Positions 36,401 to 46,384 are shown, counted from the first letter of the stretch. The stretch is 64,000 bases of DNA from Ptychodera flava (GCF_041260155.1 NC_091932.1:27644838-27708837), one strand, 5' to 3'. The notes: generated by a model from the letters alone, not told the origin. Numbers and translations are program-made.

Positions 36401-36974
36401 CCAACAGTTCAGCCTTTTCCCTTTCATCTGCTAGTTTGGTGGCTGAGAGTGCACTGTGGCTCGTATGATGGCTGACCCCACTCTGGCTGCCAACTACAGA
36501 CGGCTTCGGTGTGCCGACTTGAGAGACACTATCTTCTGGTCCTACATCCTCTTGTGGATGAATTGGTGTTGGGTTCGCTTCTTGTTCGCTCAACCATGCA
36601 GTGGTGTCTTTAAAGAAGGTCCCAAAAACGTCTTCGACATCGGCCAGCCAACGAAGGCGTTCGTCTGGCACCTGATCCTTTGGGAGTAAACTTTCGTATT
36701 CATAGCCCGCATCTGCAAAGCCTTGATGCAGCTCCTTCCACACTTCAAACTTCAGTTTGATTGTGAATAGGTCTGCCTTATCAGCGATGAGCTCCCGTAT
36801 CTTCGTGGACTTTTGGGTTAGTGAACCCGCTCTTTTCTCTAAGAAGCCAGCTTTAGTAGCTAACTCATATTTAAGTCCTTTTTCGGACAGTGTTCTGTCA
36901 CGGCCGCTACGCCTGGGTTCTTGCAATTCCTTTTCCGGTGACGAAGTTCTTGATTTCTTTTCTTCGTCTTCCAT
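33324..36974 (-). CDS. BEL gag-protease-RT polyprotein (N-terminal 1,216 codons)
   Basis: Start chosen at the Met of MEDEEKKSRTS; the same frame runs 37 codons further upstream into the LTR edge. The N-terminal part is charged, with coiled-coil-like Glu/Lys-rich stretches at about residues 180-260, followed by the DUF1759-type gag core. Zinc knuckles begin near residue 588 (CLHC...; CFGCLKPGHRSRQC). The aspartic protease motif FLDTGS has its Asp near residue 737. RT shows 'IRVVFDCSAKFQGVSLN', 'LMADIEAMFHQVKV' and the catalytic 'RDFYVDDCL' near residue 1162. The frame stays open across all of these and breaks just after the YVDD block, where the next ~29 residues are out of frame. The whole unit would be translated as one polyprotein and cut by its protease. 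Confidence 0.95.
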   Translation of the reverse strand: MEDEEKKSRTSSPEKELQEPRRSGRDRTLSEKGLKYELATKAGFLEKRAGSLTQKSTKIRELIADKADLFTIKLKFEVWKELHQGFADAGYEYESLLPKDQVPDERLRWLADVEDVFGTFFKDTTAWLSEQEANPTPIHPQEDVGPEDSVSQVGTPKPSVVGSQSGVSHHTSHSALSATKLADEREKAELLARSAKLKKKQEIERAKYKLQLQEHRERQEMERAMARHELQLKEEQHELDTKIAVADARARSLNKFFGDEFEDDIAINIKTEPLEDESIVSRTKPRKTTTPVRVYKKETPTIKRENDSEADDLEEEVSVAASRISIRSNSSNMSKTTRDSAQWAMIRAIKKMSTVIKKFDGNIMEYRSFIDEFETKLVPTAEDDKDKLTLLRQFTEGTAHEIVQGYAGIDASEAYQGAMEELEERYGDPHKIANAYLRKVLDWPPIKPDNVASLDKFAIFLNRCKTATRCVDGLEILEHSENMKRIVKKLPYFIQDSWSKRTAKIRKAKKRVRFEDLVDLVKSEASRLSCPDYSRQAMASLDNPVKKKRGTDKEEQSFATSVTSADKKTNQGSKKSNTSTSKPNKAQQKPCLHCQDNNHSFDSCEQLIAASQEDTVNFLRNQGVCFGCLKPGHRSRQCKQKAKCSKCQGKHPTVLHQDRRPTTDKDEDSKRPVQTESVAVHCTTAEVDQVQSFMGTGGQDDDTGGDDDNCKVLLTIIPVKVKLKGSNRMVQTYAFLDTGSVISFCTEALQRKLGATGRKTKLTVNTVNGLGSHTCDKVTGIEVYNLDCSEPQVRASRAKTVYTKPEIGVSEDYIPRQEDLMRWPHLKNIRLPRIDAEIGLMIGTGETAVFTPLETIRGPDSTPHACRTRVGWIPWHVVRLNEQGQHPPSYRTEVVAVEDMEELDKLDRLVRHSIDLDFPERMIDDKREHSQEDKKFMQKVKETIELVDGHYKMGLPFKNERVRLPDNQHYALQRFKGLERKLRNNPKFHADYQKFMADIIEKGYAIQVPNNELDRDDGKVWYIPHHGVYHPKKPEKIRVVFDCSAKFQGVSLNNLLLQGPDLTNNLLGVLLRFRQEPIALMADIEAMFHQVKVREEDSDCLRFYWWPDRNIESPPRVYKMMVHLFGAVSSPSCVNTALHKMADDNSHLFNKEVVKTIKRDFYVDDCLKSVESAKKAIELTQDLTAACKKGGFHLTATAVKYWRLYQKKKELRKSKT

Positions 36975-37026
36975 GGTTTGACTTAGGTGAATATCACAAG
37001 TCCGATACAAAATCGTTAATGAGAAA

Positions 37027-38150
37027 TGTAGCGCGCAAACAAATTCCTTAAGACTCAAAATTATTTGTCTGCAACTACTATGCAATAGTCGTCTACAACT
37101 GATATTCCGTAATGCGTTCCCTCTTAAATAAGACGAAGCAAATATCCGATCTAAGTTTCACGTGGTTTATTCGAATATAGGCATGTCTTCCAGACTGAGA
37201 ACAACAAATTCTCTGAGTAGAATGTTGTACTACAAACGTTGAGAACGTTTGGGAACGTTTGGGAACGTTTGGGAACGATTAACTGAAAACAAATCAAAAC
37301 AAAAGGATACAGGAAGTGAGAACTAAGCTACGTTCACACTATGACACAGGAAGTAAATACTTTCTTTGACCAGGAAGTAAATACACTCTATGACACAGGA
37401 AATTAGAAACAGGAAGTAACTAACAGGAAGTAATACTCCCGCTAAGATGACTCAGGGGTCAAAGGTCATAATAGGTGGGGTGGTCACATGACCCACCTCA
37501 GTAAACGCCCTCTAACGGTGACTGAACGTTTACTTTCGTTGACAAGATCTCATTTGCATAAAAGCAACCCTGACTTAATGAACAATTAGCTGCTTTGAAA
37601 CAATCACTAACTCAAAGTTGCATAAGAATACAATCACTAAAACCACTTCAACTAAAGGGTCTCAAAAGGTTGTACTATAAACGTAATCAGAGTTCAACTT
37701 GAATGTGTCCATTATAGCATTCATTGTTCGCATGCTTCAATAAGGTCCTTGGCCCTTTGTTAGGCACACGTGCTCTTAGAGTCTCACAGTGGAATGAGGC
37801 TATTCAATGTTCCTTCAAGAATGTCTGCTTTAAGTCACAAAAGAATCAACTGAATTGCTTACCGATTTTGTGTAGGGTTGTATAAGACTATCGCATCAAC
37901 AGGTTCAAAGCTGTTTCATCAAAATGGTCTTTACAAGCAATCTTGGCGAGAACTATAGCCAGTCACTTTCAGAGACATGTCCACTCTCTGAAGGTCTAAC
38001 TTAAAGTGTCTAAAAGCACGCTTGGAATGGCTGCATGTGCGCAGTGCGTAATACAAAAGATAAACATTTAAAGGACGGAAGTTGATGGTGACTCATGACT
38101 TTGAATTTGAACTATGGCCAAATAAGGGGATGTTGATTTTGACCGTAACA
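37027..38150 (-). repeat. 5' LTR of the BEL element
   Basis: 1,124 bp. On the coding strand it begins TGTTACGGTC. It would carry the promoter for the genomic transcript. The sequence just inside it (minus strand TTTCTCATTAACG) does not show the common TGG-type primer-binding start, so the primer tRNA is not assigned. Confidence 0.97.
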
Positions 38151-38221
38151 CAGAGGCTCAAAAATTTGTGACCCTCCCCCAAATCCCCCCCCCCCCCCGC
38201 TAATTTACGTCCAGTCCCTAA

Positions 38222-38656
38222 TCATAGGAATTCACGAGACAGGCGGGTGCCTGGAATGGCGCTGCCATTGAATTTAAACAGAAGAGACTTGAAAATGTAA
38301 TTTGCCACCAATTTTGAAGAATTACACCTCCGGTAAATAGTGGGAATTCAAGCCCAAGGGGCGAAATGTTGAAATTTGGCGAATTACTAGAATGAAGATT
38401 TACAGTAACCGGTACAAATGTAGAAACATGACAATAAGTTTTTGTTTTGAGATGATATATTATGGGGTCACATGGGTAAGTAACCTGGCCCTGTGATTCG
38501 TCAATTTGGTGATGCATCTTGAAGGTCTGCAGTTTGGGTATTTCTACAAGAGATACCTTGAATTTTGTCAGTATTGTTATTCCAGTAATTCTGTATTGCT
38601 TTTCATGACTGAGGATCTGAATAAAAAAGACACTACTAAGTCATATTGCAGTATCT
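38222..38656. other. Spacer between two TTA/TAA-flanked elements
   Basis: 435 bp with no recognised feature. Confidence 0.5.
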
Positions 38657-38659
38657 TTA

Positions 38660-40420
38660 GGGATGGACCATTAGACCTTGGGAGGGGGGTGGTCACAATG
38701 AAATTGTGAAAAATTTTTTTTATTATTGTAAATTTCTGAATTTTTTTTTTCCAATTGAGATTAGCTGTGCAAATTTTTTTTTTCAGAGTAAATTTTCAGA
38801 TTTATAATTTTTTTTTCGTTCGTCGCTGTCTGAAGATAAAGAGGGCAAACATGTGGTGCCAAGCACCACAAGCGGCCACGCAAGCGGTCATTGGGAAGAG
38901 GTCAGGAGAGGGGTGTCCCCCTGCTGCTGTTGGAGCTTTTGAAAAATAGAGATTAAAATGGTGTTATTTGGTGGCACTTGGGGAGTATTTTTGCCGGGGG
39001 ATGTCAGGAGGGGGGTGTCCCCCCTCCTGCTGTTGGAGCTTTTGAAAAATAGAGATTAAAATGGTGTTATTTGGTGGCACTTGGGGAGTATTTTTGCCGG
39101 GGGAGGTCAGGAGGGGGGTGTCCCCCTCCTGCTGTTGGAGCTTTTGAAAAATAGAGATAAAAATGGTGTTATTTGGTGGCACTTTGGGAGCATTTTTTCG
39201 GATTACACATCTTCCTCTGAAACATGGTCTTCTTGCTCCTCAGTAGCTTCGTATAGTTTTGAAAATTGACTATTTTGGTTTCCTGGCTTCCCTTTCTGAC
39301 TGCGTGGTGAAATGCCTACATTCACCCCACCAAACATCATGCATATCTCATGATTTACAATTGATTTTGACAAGCTGAGAAGCTAAAATAAGCTAAATAA
39401 TATAGTGAAATTTGCATATTTGTGTTTTTAGAGCAATTGTTGCCCTTTTTTGATCAAAACATCTATTTCTCTGTAGCAGCATGTCCAAATTGATTGGATG
39501 TGTATAGATGTGTTCGAAATTTCAATATTTGTCTTTTTGGGCAATTTATGCCATTCATAGTCAAAAAATCTGTATTCTCTGAAAGGGCTTGTCCAATTTC
39601 TTTGAAATTTGCTACACAAAAACGATTAACCATGCAGATTTATTCAGTATTTGCTATCGAGAAACTTTCAAAGTTCAACCCTTTTATGTGTTTTTGTGTT
39701 GGGATTTATTTGATAGATGGCATTCTACGTAGTGTATTGTTGAATGTTAAAACATGTGTTGCTGTTGTTATTTGAGGCTGTTTTTTGAGAAAAAAGAATT
39801 GAAAATGCCTTTTTAAAAGCAAAATAATACATAATGACTTGATATGTTGTTTTATCATTATTGACGTGTTTCTACTTGTTCATCCATTCTTGCATTCATC
39901 ATTGTAATAAAATGCTGTGAAAAAAATGAACTGATGTGGCCTGCATCTGTTTACCTTGATCTTAAAAGGCAAATACAACTTTCTGTCTTGACAACCATAT
40001 AATAGTTTCAATGTTTTACCTAGTGTACCTGCTTGGTTAGTACGCAGGAAACAAGTAGAAAACAGGCTCTATAATTTCATAATTTTCAAGTGATCAGAAT
40101 ACAAAAGTCCTGAAAAGATAAGATAATCACAACTTCCAGTATAAGGGATACAGTCACTCTAAATGTATAAATTAAAATTAAAAATGTGCCGGGAGGATGT
40201 ATTAAAAATACAGAAAGTTGCTTACTGTCGGTAAAATCTAAAAAAAATTCAAAATTTTAAAGACTTTTGCAGATTTTTTTTTTACGCCTTTGTCTTCTTA
40301 TTTATTTTTTTTTATTTTGCAAACTAGTTTGAAGATTTTTTTTTTCCTAACTTTCTGCTCTGAAAATTTTTTTTTTCTGTTTTTGACCACCCCCCCTCCC
40401 AAGATCTAATGGTCCGTCCC
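38660..40420. mobile_element. PIF/Harbinger-like TIR element 2
   Basis: Flanked by TTA on both sides (38657-38659, 40421-40423). The TIRs are about 36 bp: GGGATGGACCATTAGACCTT and on through a G-run to GTGGTC, against GGGACGGACCATTAGATCTT at the other end; two substitutions and one G-run length change. Poly-T/poly-A-rich subterminal zones follow on both sides. It has no ORF of note. It contains a 103-bp tandem array and, at 39.4-39.64 kb, sequence related to the body of the family A Helentron-like elements. Confidence 0.85.
38901..39200. repeat. Tandem repeat, 103-bp unit, three copies
   Basis: The anchor 'GTCAGGAG(A/G)GGGGTGTCCCC' occurs at 38901, 39003 and 39106. Copies are nearly identical. 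Minus-strand ORFs here (MPPNNTIFISIFQKL) are translations of the array. Confidence 0.95.
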
Positions 40421-40423
40421 TTA

Positions 40424-40870
40424 TTACAACCATTTTCAGCATTAGATGGCGAAGCTGCCGCAGTGAACTGCAATAAAACTGCTTACACTAATTAGTTTCA
40501 GCTGTAGCCATGGCCACTTTGGTGTTGAACAAGGCTACTGAATGATACAGACAAAAAGTCCGCTTGTACAAAAGCAAAACTAGCTCTGTCTGATATGAAA
40601 GCCCGTAGGGGACATACTCGTAGAGCAAAAATAAAAAAAATTATCTCGAGATCTCGAGATACTCAAGTTCGTTTGGCGTAATCTAATTTTTTTATCTCGA
40701 GATCTCGAGATATTTTTTTTAATTCTGTGCTACAAGCATGTCCCTAATGGGTTTCCCACAACTTCGTTTTCCGCAAAAAAAAAAAATTAGCTGCAAGTTT
40801 GTAGAGGGCATCTGCAGTGGTTTTTGGATTCGGATACGGTTGAGTTCGAATCTGTCAAAGATCACAGACA
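40424..40870 (+). repeat. CTCGAGATCTCGAG-bearing dispersed repeat, copy 1
   Basis: Left block 'acaaccattttcag...gaagc', then a TIR-like edge (TAGGGGACATACTCGTAGAG) at 40612, then two palindromic units (ATCTCGAGATCTCGAGAT) at 40644 and 40694. After the opposite edge (TACAAGCATGTCCCTA) comes 'acaacttcgttttccgcaaa', then a B-box-like GAGTTCGAATCTG near 40842. The whole order is matched in reverse by 52270-52850. It starts right at the TTA flank of TIR element 2. Confidence 0.75.
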
Positions 40871-42048
40871 CTGATAACACATGCAGTCGTTTTCGCTAAA
40901 TAGCGAGTCTACTAACATATTTCCAAGAACAGTGGAGAACATTCGCGATCTCTTATGAAACTATGATTTTGTCGGGCTATTTTGTTTACAGTAAAAGATG
41001 GGGGTGTGCTTGGGTGCATTGTGTCAAGACAGCTTGACCACTGCGAACCTTTCCTTCTCCAGAAATCACAGTAGGAAAAATACGCAAACGTGCCAGCAAA
41101 TTGCATCCGCAGGTACTCTTTTAGCCTCATCAGAAATGGTCACAGTGGCGCAAAAGTGTTCGGCTATGGCAACGCCAGCTTCCCACACCTTCCTAGGATA
41201 GTTGAAACCAGAAGCAGTATTTTGCGGGCTGCGGATAGCGAGTTGCGGGTCGCAATAAATTCTCTCTTGGTTAATATATCGTAGTTTGGCTATCAAACAT
41301 CCATGATACTCAATTTTCTTATATATTATTTCAGAGACAATGTTTTTCGCGGTCATTTTATGAGCTGTATGTTAATAGTGGATTTCATTGTAATTCGTTA
41401 TTGTCCACCATGGATATTGTCAATTTTTGCGACAAAAAGGTTACAAAGTCGAGTCATAGTGAACAAAGGGGACGACAACTTTAGCTGTGGAACTTGAATA
41501 ACAGCTAGGCCGCGGCCTAACGCTGTGTTCGAGTTTCTGGAATATTAAGGGAAAGGAACTCCATATATCGTTCATATCTTTGATGTTCGCATTTAATATA
41601 TGGTAGTGTGTACTTTTTTGTTTCGCTTTCTTTTGTGTAGCCCCACGAGTATGGCAAGCGTGTCCGGCTTTGGCTATGCCACCATTCCCAAGGGGAGTAG
41701 CCAAAGCCAAACTCTCTCATCTAACTCATGGGGCTATCTTGTGTAGAGAACCGATCAGGCACGGCGAGATATGCAGCTAGTCTGTAATCTACATGTCACT
41801 GCAGTCTGTACTCCGGAGTTGAAAGACAATTTACAATTTTAATTATCCTTCAATGCTATGTTTCTAATGTTTGTCAGACTTTCTTCATCAGTCCATGTAG
41901 CCTATATGCCTCTCGTTTGAAATCATGAGCAACAAAACGCAGCTACTTCAGATTTGCGTACAGAGTTCTGAGTAAGTAAAGTACAGTATTAAGTAACCTG
42001 AAATCGTATCCTAAATGGGATCTTGACATTTTATGTCGATTCGGAACA
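40871..42048. other. Unassigned region with a small hairpin
   Basis: No gene recognised. A hairpin of about 100 bp has outer arms TAGCCCCACGAGT (41638-41650) and ACTCATGGGGCTA (41724-41736) and inner arms TTTGGCTA.../TAGCCAAA. The right end probably includes the 5' UTR of LINE 2. Confidence 0.5.
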
Positions 42049-44205
42049 ATGGTTGCCATTGCTGGGTGTATGTTCATGGTGCTCCTGAAATGTATCATTC
42101 ATAACCTGTACTGCAGCAGTCCATCAGACCCAAGCTTTGAGAATAAGTCCATAAAGACTCATGGAAAGTTTTGGCCGACCGTCAAGTCCTTTGCAAACTT
42201 TTCTGGAAAGGAAATTATTGTCCGGTGTTTGGGGATAGGGAATTACTGCTCAGCACACAGCAGAAAGTCGGCTAGACTTGTCAATACATCATTCTCCCTA
42301 GCCTTACTGTGTTTGCTTCTGTCGAATGACATTGACACCAATCCAGGACCAGGTATAGAGCCTGACCTACCGGTAGCCGCTGTCAACAGGAACCAGAAAA
42401 GTTGTCCCACTACTCTGGAATTATGCTCAGGTTGTAACTCTACCATTTATTTTTGCGATATGCAAGTGTACTGTATTGCTGGTACAGATCATGGCACAAA
42501 CAATGTCTTGACGAACAGCTGTTGGAAGGCAATGACGCAACGCTATTAAAATGGTATTGTGATGCATGCCTTGCCGACACAGAATCACCTGTGCATGCAT
42601 CAAACATCTCGCCGTGTCCGATAATTATTCCTTGTAACTCTCCGAAAGGCTTACAGATATGCACATGGAATATTAGGAGTATTTACAAACATTTCTACGA
42701 ACTCAAATGCATACTAACTGAGTCGAATTTACAAGTCTGTGGCATTACTGAAACTTGGCTTAATGCCAGCCACAGTAATGTAACCTGCAATATTCACGGT
42801 TATACTCTTATCAGAAGAGATCGGCACACTTAATCCGCCGGTGGTGTTGCGATGTACTTATCGTCAACCCTGAAATATATAAAGAGGCAAGACCTCCAAA
42901 CCAGTGGCATCGAAGATCTATGGATACAACTCAACTTCACAAACTCAAAACCAATCCTCCTCGGTACCATATACAGGCCTCCAGATTCCACCGCAGCATG
43001 GTTTACTACTTTTGAATCTACCTTGGACCGAGTGATCAGCGAAAATTTTGAAATAATTATCATGGGTGACTTTAACGTAGACATCTATCTTAACTGAAAG
43101 TAGAAATTGTAAAGAATCAGGACATCAATTTGTTGTTCATTTGGGTTGGTAAATATGATAAACCCACCCACAATTCTAGTACTTGTATTGATCATATTTT
43201 GACGACAGACCCTGAAAAGATCATTCATACTGGCGTAGCGTGTATTGGATTAAGCGATCACTTCCTTGCTTATATTATTAGACAAACTTCAAGCAAATCT
43301 ATTGGTAAAGGCAAACACACAATTAAATACAGATGTACAAAGAAATTTGAGTCGGAAACATTTTGTAGAGATCTTGCAGAAGTTCCATGGTCAATTGTCA
43401 GCAGTTCTGATAATATCACTGATATGTTAGACACATTGAATAAGTTATTTCTAGGTGTTGTGAACAAACATGCACCAATGAAAGAAAAAAATGTAAAATA
43501 TCCAAAAATTCCAGAATGGTGGAATGAGGATATTGAACTCTCAATCAAGATTAGAGAAAATCACAAACAAAATAAATCATTTGAATTATACAAGAAATGG
43601 AGAAATAAAGTCACATGTTTAATCAGGGCAGCTAAACGTGATTTTTACAATGGTATGTTGAATAATTGCTCAAACGACTTTTGGAAAGTTTTCAAACATC
43701 TCGTTCCACGCTCACAATCACAGAATCCTACATTTCTTATCAGAGAAGGTAATGAAATTTCTGATAATAAAGACATAGCTGACACTTTCAACAACTTTTT
43801 CACAAATGTAGCTTCAGAATACATAAAACAAGCAAACAACAACGATGACCTTCTCAACAAATTGACAAATTTTATAACAAAACACCTTCCAGATGGTGCA
43901 AAATTCAATACACCTTGCTAAAAGATTCAGACATTTTGAAATATCTTATGAATTTAAATTGTAACAAATCCACTGATCTAGACGGCATCAGTTCAAGATT
44001 TTTGAAAATTGGTGCAGGTCAAATCACACCGAGTCTCACAGCTCTTTTTAATTATGTAATCACAACAAGTACTTTTCCAAGTCAATGGAAGTCCGCTAAA
44101 GTAACTCCTCTGTTCAAAAGGGTATCAAAGATAACATCTCTAACTACAGACCTATTTCAGTCCTTCCTGTTCTGTCAAATTGTTAAAAAGACATGTACAT
44201 AGTCA
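42049..44205 (+). pseudogene. LINE 2, N-terminal part: 2A-like peptide, PHD-like finger, endonuclease, RT start
   Basis: The frame from 42049 gives a hydrophobic stretch followed by LLSNDIDTNPGP. A PHD-like Cys/His array comes next: 'CSGCNSTIYFCD', frameshift near 42.45 kb, then 'SWHKQCL' and 'WYCDAC'. The APE endonuclease follows: 'QICTWNIRSIYKHF', 'CGITETWLN', an in-frame stop at 42831-42833, 'LLGTIYRPPDS', 'IIMGDFNVDIY', another break near 43.1 kb, then 'IDHILTTDP' and 'GLSDHFLAY'. The linker (43130-43921) leads to the RT start, 'NLNCNKSTDLDGISSRFLK', with a frameshift near 44.12 kb. The order 2A - PHD - EN - RT is that of CR1-like LINEs of marine invertebrates. At least five lesions make it non-functional. 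It is interrupted at 44.206 kb by a Helentron-like element. Confidence 0.9.
42328..42351 (+). other. 2A-like ribosome-skipping motif (DIDTNPGP)
   Basis: Codons 94-101 of the 42049 frame, after the hydrophobic LALLCLLLSN. The canonical 2A core is D(V/I)ExNPGP with separation between G and the last P. Here the Glu is Asp and the preceding residue is Asn, so activity is uncertain. Such motifs are established at the N-terminus of CR1-like LINE ORFs in sea urchin and other invertebrates. Confidence 0.75.
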
Positions 44206-45047
44206 TTTTTAGCTCCCATAGCCATATGTATATATGGCAATGGAAGCTATTCTTATAGGCTAGGGAACTGTCTGTATGTCTGTATGTCGGTCCATCAACA
44301 TCAAAAACTCCAAAATCGCTGCACATTTCATCTTGATATTTGGTGCGTACATGGATGATGGGCAGTAGATGAGATTTTGTTCAAATGACGTTGTCATATG
44401 CAAATTAAGTGAAAATGTAAAAACAGTCAAAATTGAAAAACTCAATAACCACTCAATAACCTCGATGACCTTTGACCTTGATTATTCATATTTATGCATA
44501 TCTCAGTAACCACAAGTTCTATACCCTCCAATTTTGATAGGATATTAGACCTTAAGATGTCAAATCTTGTACCTCATTTATTATGCGCATATGTATTTCT
44601 TGGCTGGCCAATACTGCTAGAGGTCTGATCTTTTTCCCGATTTAGAACCATAACTTAGACATGTCTCATGTGTTTCAAATTGGGAACAACGACATAGACC
44701 TATGTGCCCATAGATCTTAACATACACACTCCAGTGATACTTCTTAACGACCACATTTCCCTGCCCCATCAAGACTAATACTCCTATTACAAGTGGGGAC
44801 TATGTCATTGTCAATGACTTGTTGAGTTAATGGTTGTATCACAGTATTCGATATTTCTAATTCTGTATTTTTTTCCATTTTATATTCTGAATAAATACAT
44901 TAAACATATTTCACTGTCTCCAGTACATTACATTTAAGTTTTTTCACTTCATGCACTTTATCCCTTTCACACATGTTCAAATATCTGACCAGAGAACAAA
45001 CACTAAATAGTCCAGGATGGGAGCTACAGTGTCATTGACGCTATTTT
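44206..45047 (+). mobile_element. Helentron-like family A element inserted in LINE 2
   Basis: 5' end: T-run plus AGCTCCCATAGCC with a hairpin around ATATGGCAATGGAAGCT. A short TGTC/TGTA microsatellite follows at about 44270. 3' end: GGATGGGAGCTA (inverse of the 5' box) and the hairpin AGTGTCA-T-TGACGCT (45028-45042), then T's. It also contains a family B 3' end (AAGTGGGGACTATGTCATTG, hairpin 44804-44818), so it is a chimera. Removing it at the T-run rejoins the LINE reading frame exactly with no target duplication, as expected for rolling-circle-type insertion between T's. Confidence 0.75.
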
Positions 45048-46384
45048 TATAATTTTCTTTCATTTCACAATTTACTGTCAGATAAACGATCCGGTTTTCG
45101 TACGTTTCACTCTTGTCAAACAGCTTTGACTAACATTACCAACTCATGGTACCAGGCAATCGATAGTGGAAATCTAATAGGTGTTTTACTCGTTGATTTT
45201 AGAAAGGTCTTTGACCTAGTTCATCATGGTACTTTACTTAAGAAACTCAGACTTTATGGTTGTTCAGAGCAGACAATGGGCTTTTTCACTTCATACCTCG
45301 CAAACAGAACTCAGTTGGTGTCCTTTCATGGAACCCTGAGTGATTCTCTTCCTGTCAGTACAGGTGTACCGCAGGGATCTATTTTAGGGCCCTGTTGTTC
45401 CTACTGTTTATAAATGACCTCCCTCTGGCTTCTGAAAATTCTGATATGTATATGTATGCTGATGACACAGCAGCTCAGGTGATCAGTCCCAAAATTAACG
45501 AAATTGAACCAAGCTGAGCAGAGATATGAATCTGATCACACGCTGGTGCGATCAAAATAGCATGTGTGTTAATTCACAGAAAACTAAGGTTATTGTCATT
45601 GGTACAATGCAGAAAAAAGCAAGAACGAAAAATCACATCAATGTTATGTGTGGCAATGATCAGCTCGATTGTGTAACTCGTAACCATTGACAACACCCTA
45701 AATTGGGAAAAGCAAGTAAATTCAGTTTGTAGTAAGGTAGCCTTTAAATTGCTGCATCTGAAACGTATTCGTCCCTTTTTAACTCAGAGAGCTAAGATGA
45801 TATTTTACAATTGTTTTATATTACCCCATTTTGACTATTATTCTAACATATGGGGTCATTGTTCCAACAAACTTTTACTTCGTGTTGAAAGACTACAGAA
45901 AGCTGTAGCCAGAGTACTTTTAGACTCAGATTTTAGCACTCCTAGTCGTAATTTATTCGACGTTTTAAACTGGTTACCATTTAGAGAAAGGATTTTTTTT
46001 AATGAATCAGTCTTGATGTACAAAGTCCAAAATAATTTGCTCCTAAATATTTGAATGTTTTTAGAAGTGTCCATAACGTCCACAGTCGTAGTACAAGATC
46101 TGTAGACAGAAAATGGATTATATATTCCAAGACACAGAACTCAAATTTTACTATTTACTGTCTGTTCTGTGCTGTTTTTGTGTCTATGTTTACAACTATT
46201 GTCTTACAAATTTTGACCTAGTGTTATTGGATTATGGATTGGTATGATTGCGATTATTTTAAGAGGAGTTTTACGTATAGCGATGTCAAAATATGGAATA
46301 GTTTACCAGCAGATGTCAAATTTTGCTCTACTCTTCACTCTTTTAAAACGAAATGTAAGTCTCATCTTTTGGGCAAAATGTAAT
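45048..46384 (+). pseudogene. LINE 2, reverse transcriptase and C-terminal part
   Basis: Resumes with 'NLLSDKRSGFR', 'LLVDFRKVFDLVHHGTLLKK' and 'VSTGVPQGSILGP'. A frameshift near 45.39 kb precedes the catalytic 'MYADDTAAQV' at about 45.45 kb. Another break occurs near 45.68 kb. The post-RT part, 'RAKMIFYNCFILPHFDYYSN' and 'VERLQKAVARVLL', is in frame at 45749-46054. A final block, 'SDVKIWNSLPADVKF', precedes the stop near 46380. A ~107-bp foreign piece interrupts it at 46151-46257. Confidence 0.9.
46151..46257. repeat. ~107-bp piece shared with BEL interior
   Basis: Same sequence and orientation as 32591-32696 apart from one T. It breaks the LINE reading between 'DRKWIIYSKTQNSNF' and the 'KRSFTYSDVKIWN' block. 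Confidence 0.85.

Larger units (their letters stand above)
29384..38150 (-). mobile_element. BEL/Pao LTR retrotransposon, 8.77 kb
   Basis: Two LTRs of exactly 1,124 bp in the same orientation, flanked by the 5-bp target duplication CAGAG (29379-29383 and 38151-38155), as BEL elements make. The LTRs start TGTTACGG and end GCTACA on the coding strand. Domain order on the minus strand is gag with zinc knuckles, protease, RT, RNase H, integrase, which is the BEL/Pao order. I noticed about eight substitutions and two 1-bp indels between the LTRs, so insertion was recent. Even so, the coding region carries frameshifts around 33.4, 33.2 and 31.9 kb and a ~200-bp insertion at 32.5-32.7 kb. Confidence 0.97.
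24696..38218. mobile_element. PIF/Harbinger-like TIR element 1, split by a BEL element
   Basis: Left end GGGACTGGACGTAAATTAGC, right end its exact complement (20 bp), flanked by AAA (24693-24695) and TAA (38219-38221). A 3-bp TWA target with GGG-starting TIRs is typical of PIF/Harbinger; one target copy appears mutated. Just inside the TIRs are G/C runs and five direct copies of (A)AAAATTTRTGACCCTCCCC at 24756, 24789, 29324, 29355 and 38160. The BEL element sits between copies four and five, so the original element was about 4.7 kb. No transposase or Myb-like ORF is visible. Confidence 0.7.
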
